From a virus: a DNA stretch of 30,951 bases. The stretch covers positions 1-30,951 of IMG/VR virus record IMGVR_UViG_3300034190_002900; one strand, written 5' to 3'. Below are positions 28,169 to 30,951 of the stretch, in pieces. A model generated the notes under the pieces. The model was given only the letters and a program-made list of their open reading frames with translations. It did not search any database and had not been told where the DNA came from. The number at the start of each line of letters is the position of its first letter. Position 1 is the first letter of the stretch. A program made the translations under genes and the position numbers.

Positions 28169-29185
28169 ATGGCATATTTTAATGGTGCAGCTACAACTAA
28201 CTTTGGTGCTAACTCACCTTCTGGTAACTTTTCTCCAGAGATCTTTTCACAACGTGTGTTAATGTTCTTCCGAACAGCTTCTGTTGTTGAAGGTATTACA
28301 AACAACGACTATTACGGCGAGTTGGCTTCATTTGGTGATTCAGTTCGAATCATGCTTGAACCTACGTTAACCGTTAGTCCATACTTACGTGGTCAATCGA
28401 TCACAGAACAAGCTTTAGCAGATAACGATGTTACTATCGAAATCGATAAAGCCAACCACTTTGCTTTCAAAGTAGACGATATTGAAGATAAGTTATCTCA
28501 TGTAAACTGGGAATCTTTAGCAACTGGCTCAGCTACATACGCTCTTAAGAACTCTTATGATAAAGAAGTGTTAGAGTATATGTCTCAAGGTGCTCAGGTA
28601 TCTAACATTGTTAACCCACTTGCTACAGGTCACGACGATGCACAAGAAACTGCTAATGTTATTACGTTAGGTTTTGGTGCTGGTGAAACTGATCCTATGA
28701 ACCTATTGTCTTTACTAGCGTTAAAACTAGATGAAGCTGAAGTTCCTGAAGAAGGTCGTTATGTAGTTGTTAGTCCACGTTTCATGGAGTTAATTGCTCG
28801 TACAGACAGTAAGTTACTTTCAACTGATTACAACCAAGGTGAAGGTGGTCTTAAGAACGGTTTAGTTATGAACGGTAAGCTTCGCGGCTTTTCTGTTTAC
28901 AAAACTAATAACGCTCCTAAGTTCGTAACTGATACTACTGGTGCTGCTGCGGATGCTTCCGATGATTCAGGTATCATCGAGGGTGGTGATGACGCAGGTG
29001 CTGTTTCTGGTGATGTAATTATCGCTGGTCACATGTCAGCTGTTGCTACAGTTAGTTCAATCGATAAAGTTGAGAAGATCCGTGCAGAGTCTACATTTGC
29101 TGATTTAGTACGTGGTTTACATGTTTATGGTCGTGCGGTTATCCGCCCTGAGTCATTAACAGTAGCTTACGTAATCTACGCATAA
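28169..29185 (+). CDS. Major capsid protein (338 aa)
   Basis: The 338-aa product has the expected size and position after the scaffold, and features of HK97-fold capsid proteins of podoviruses. The N-arm contains FSPEIFSQRVLMFFRTASVV. GDSVRIMLEPTLTVSPY and DVTIEIDKANHFAFKVDD follow, then a late region RYVVVSPRFMELIARTDSKL. The beta-rich close (GLHVYGRAVIRPESLTVAYV) is typical. An acidic Gly/Ala/Asp-rich insertion near residues 255-290 may be a surface loop. Leader TAAGAGGTAATAATAA. A strong terminator follows, consistent with very high expression. Confidence 0.92.
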   Translation: MAYFNGAATTNFGANSPSGNFSPEIFSQRVLMFFRTASVVEGITNNDYYGELASFGDSVRIMLEPTLTVSPYLRGQSITEQALADNDVTIEIDKANHFAFKVDDIEDKLSHVNWESLATGSATYALKNSYDKEVLEYMSQGAQVSNIVNPLATGHDDAQETANVITLGFGAGETDPMNLLSLLALKLDEAEVPEEGRYVVVSPRFMELIARTDSKLLSTDYNQGEGGLKNGLVMNGKLRGFSVYKTNNAPKFVTDTTGAAADASDDSGIIEGGDDAGAVSGDVIIAGHMSAVATVSSIDKVEKIRAESTFADLVRGLHVYGRAVIRPESLTVAYVIYA

Positions 29186-29217
29186 TCCTATGATTCTTAG
29201 GACACGATAGAAACCCA

Positions 29218-29250
29218 AAGGGATCCGAGTTCGTCTTGGGTCCCTTTTTT
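29218..29250 (+). terminator. Rho-independent terminator after the major capsid gene
   Basis: AAGGGATCCGAG pairs with CTTGGGTCCCTT (two wobbles) around TTCGT, followed by a six-T run. A smaller hairpin, TCCTA/TAGGA, precedes it. Confidence 0.92.
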
Positions 29251-29269
29251 CATTTATGGAGGTAATAAC

Positions 29270-29998
29270 ATGGCCTACACATTTCTTCAGCTTACTAACC
29301 TAGCGTTACGTGAGGTGAATGAAGTCCCTATGACTTCACAACAATTCGAGACTGCTAGAGGCCTTCAACAGTTTGCTAAGGAATCAGCCAATCGTGCTTT
29401 CTTTGATGTATGTAATACAAGTTCTAAGTGGCCTTGGTTACAGACTGCAAGCGAAGGAGCTCCTCGTACAGAGATACGTAAGTTAACCGCGGGACAACAA
29501 TGGTATGACGTTAAAGAGATCGTAACATCAAACCGTCTAACAGTTGACTGGAATACCTTTCTGCTAACCGATAAAGATTTAGAAGTAAATGACTCAGCTG
29601 TCGAAGCTGATGTTGTTAGCGTGCTACCTATGATCACTTATGATACATGGATACGTGAGAAACGTGAGTATGATTTTAATAGTAAGAATCGAGGGACTCC
29701 TACGGCTGTCGTAAGACATTCCACAGAGCAGTTTGGCTTTAGTCCAGTGCCTGATAAAGACTATTGGGTTGAGTATAACGTTAGTGACACTGTTACTAGG
29801 TTTACAATAGGTACTCAAGAGATACCAATCCCTGAGGAATTCATTACTGTACTAGTAGCTCGTATTAAATATTATCTTTGGTTATTCAGAGAGAATCATG
29901 AGCAAGCTAACTTTTCACTAGGGGAATACCGAGAGGCTTTAACTGATATGAAAAGGACATTGCTTAGTAATAAACAAGAACGAATGAGGGCTGTATAA
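29270..29998 (+). CDS. Head-tail adaptor / tail tubular protein A-like (242 aa)
   Basis: The protein begins MAYTFLQLTNLALREVNEV, like podovirus adaptors related to T7 gp11 and P22 gp4. It contains FAKESANRAFFDVCNTSSKW and, near the end, IPEEFITVLVARIKYYLWLF, the helix pattern of the same family. It would form a dodecameric ring on the portal and seal packaged DNA. Leader TGGAGGTAATAAC. It follows the capsid terminator, so it needs read-through or a further promoter. The stop overlaps the next start (TAATG). Confidence 0.75.
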   Translation: MAYTFLQLTNLALREVNEVPMTSQQFETARGLQQFAKESANRAFFDVCNTSSKWPWLQTASEGAPRTEIRKLTAGQQWYDVKEIVTSNRLTVDWNTFLLTDKDLEVNDSAVEADVVSVLPMITYDTWIREKREYDFNSKNRGTPTAVVRHSTEQFGFSPVPDKDYWVEYNVSDTVTRFTIGTQEIPIPEEFITVLVARIKYYLWLFRENHEQANFSLGEYREALTDMKRTLLSNKQERMRAV

Positions 29999-30951
29999 TG
30001 GCAGGTAAAATACAAACAGTAGTAATCCCGTGTAGAGGAGGGTTAAACCTTTCCTCAAATGCGCAGGAATTGCTTAGTAAACCTAATGAAGCCATACGTT
30101 TAACTAACTTTGAATGTAGTAAACAAGGAGGTTACCGAAGACTCTCAGGTTATGAAGTTTTAAGTAATAGCGTTCCGGGAACTAATTTAATCAAAGGGAT
30201 TAGGAATTATAAAGGAATATTAACGTGTCGTGGTGATGACGTACAGCATTCATTAGATGAAGGAGTTACTTGGACTTCTATTAACAAAGACTCAGATAAT
30301 ATAGACGCTGTTACATTAGCAGGTGAAGCCTTACTTCCACGTACAGGTGACACACGTTATATGTTTGCTTCTCATTTAGTAGGAACTAAGCAGTATTTAT
30401 TCATGGTAGATGGTATTCATGCTCCCGCGGTCTTTAGTATTATAAACGAGGACACTACTCCTTTGTATCGTTTTAAAGAAATCACCGAAGGTACTGCTCT
30501 AGTAGGAGCTAAGTACTGTACTATGTATAAACAACAACTAGTACTCGCAGGAATGACGGATGATCTTAGTACTATTTACTATAGTTCACACGCTACTACT
30601 GATTTAATATCACCAGAAGACGATGATAAGGAAATACCTCAAACGAACTTCAATGGATCTACTTCAGGTTCTATAGGCGTGGGAGATATAATCACGGGAA
30701 TCAAAGTACATCGTGAGGCTCTTTATGTTTTCTGTGAATCAAGTATTCATAAGATCGAAGGAATAGAGACAGGAGCCCCTGTGGTCACTGCGATAACTAG
30801 AGATATAGGATGTCTCGATGGTTTTACTATTCAAGAAGTAGGAGGTGACTTAGTTTACCTAGCTCCTGATGGTCTCCGTACTATTGCTAAAACAGAGAGA
30901 CTTAATGATATTGAACTAGGTGTTATTAGCCGTAAGATTAGCCCTTTGCTA
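29998..30951 (+). CDS. Tail nozzle / packaged-DNA stabilisation-like protein, partial (318 aa visible)
   Basis: The gene starts at 29998 and is cut by the window edge. The visible part begins MAGKIQTVVIPCRGGLNLSS, then FECSKQGGYRRLSGYE. A series of beta-blade-like repeats follows (YKGILTCRGDDVQHSLDEGV, YLFMVDGIHAPAVFSI, ALYVFCESSIHKIEGIE, GGDLVYLAPDGLRTIAK). This is the beta-propeller-like pattern of podovirus nozzle proteins (T7 gp12 / P22 gp10 type). Its place directly after the adaptor supports that. The protein would form the tube below the adaptor through which DNA leaves. Confidence 0.7.
   Translation, partial: MAGKIQTVVIPCRGGLNLSSNAQELLSKPNEAIRLTNFECSKQGGYRRLSGYEVLSNSVPGTNLIKGIRNYKGILTCRGDDVQHSLDEGVTWTSINKDSDNIDAVTLAGEALLPRTGDTRYMFASHLVGTKQYLFMVDGIHAPAVFSIINEDTTPLYRFKEITEGTALVGAKYCTMYKQQLVLAGMTDDLSTIYYSSHATTDLISPEDDDKEIPQTNFNGSTSGSIGVGDIITGIKVHREALYVFCESSIHKIEGIETGAPVVTAITRDIGCLDGFTIQEVGGDLVYLAPDGLRTIAKTERLNDIELGVISRKISPLL

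Overview
The window is a piece of a double-stranded DNA tailed-phage genome, not a bacterial chromosome. It has a terminase-portal-scaffold-capsid-adaptor block, rIIA/rIIB genes, free-standing HNH endonucleases, virus-encoded tRNAs, and dozens of short, tightly packed genes that often overlap by TAATG or ATGA. The virion genes (large portal, scaffold, capsid, then a gp4/gp11-like adaptor and a nozzle-like protein directly after it) suggest a podovirus. Consensus sigma-70-type promoters, DnaA boxes, Shine-Dalgarno sites and moderately AT-rich codon use suggest a gammaproteobacterial host, perhaps aquatic. The host is inference only.

Layout. From 1 to about 19.6 kb every gene is on the minus strand (early/middle and host-takeover genes). 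From 21.3 kb to the end every gene is on the plus strand (late genes). The two arms diverge from a gene-free stretch of about 1.66 kb (19627-21290). This stretch holds two perfect DnaA boxes inside an exact 16-bp direct repeat, four GGTTAACC iterons spaced 21-23 bp, a perfect 24-bp palindrome, a 10-bp tandem repeat, hairpins and outward-facing promoters. It is very probably a replication origin and the transcription switch.

Left arm, read in transcription direction from the origin. First comes a run of small unknown genes, including a 24-unit hexapeptide-repeat protein (17642-18409) and two small membrane proteins. Next are a tRNA-Ile(UAU) that appears to sit inside a decayed tRNA, a structured non-coding stretch ending in a tRNA-like 3' end, a 657-aa protein with a YfaP/DUF2135-like region, and a macro-domain protein. 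HNH endonucleases, rIIA and rIIB, a Gp88-family protein and an SSB-like protein with its own terminator follow. The arm ends in an NAD module: bifunctional NMN adenylyltransferase/Nudix, RNA ligase, an unknown small protein and nicotinamide phosphoribosyltransferase (cut by the window edge).

Right arm. A consensus promoter drives a sigma-factor-like protein, then terS, terL with a long basic N-terminal extension, an HNH gene running into tRNA-Asn, tRNA-Gly, tRNA-Lys and tRNA-Trp, portal, a small protein, scaffold, major capsid protein, a strong terminator, a head-tail adaptor and a partial nozzle-like protein.

How they may work together. The NMNAT and NAMPT genes together can rebuild NAD+ from nicotinamide, a route already known to let phages survive NAD-depleting defences. 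The RNA ligase, macro domain and tRNA genes fit the same theme of repairing or replacing nucleotides and RNAs that the host attacks. The sigma-like protein at the head of the late operon is a candidate regulator of late transcription.
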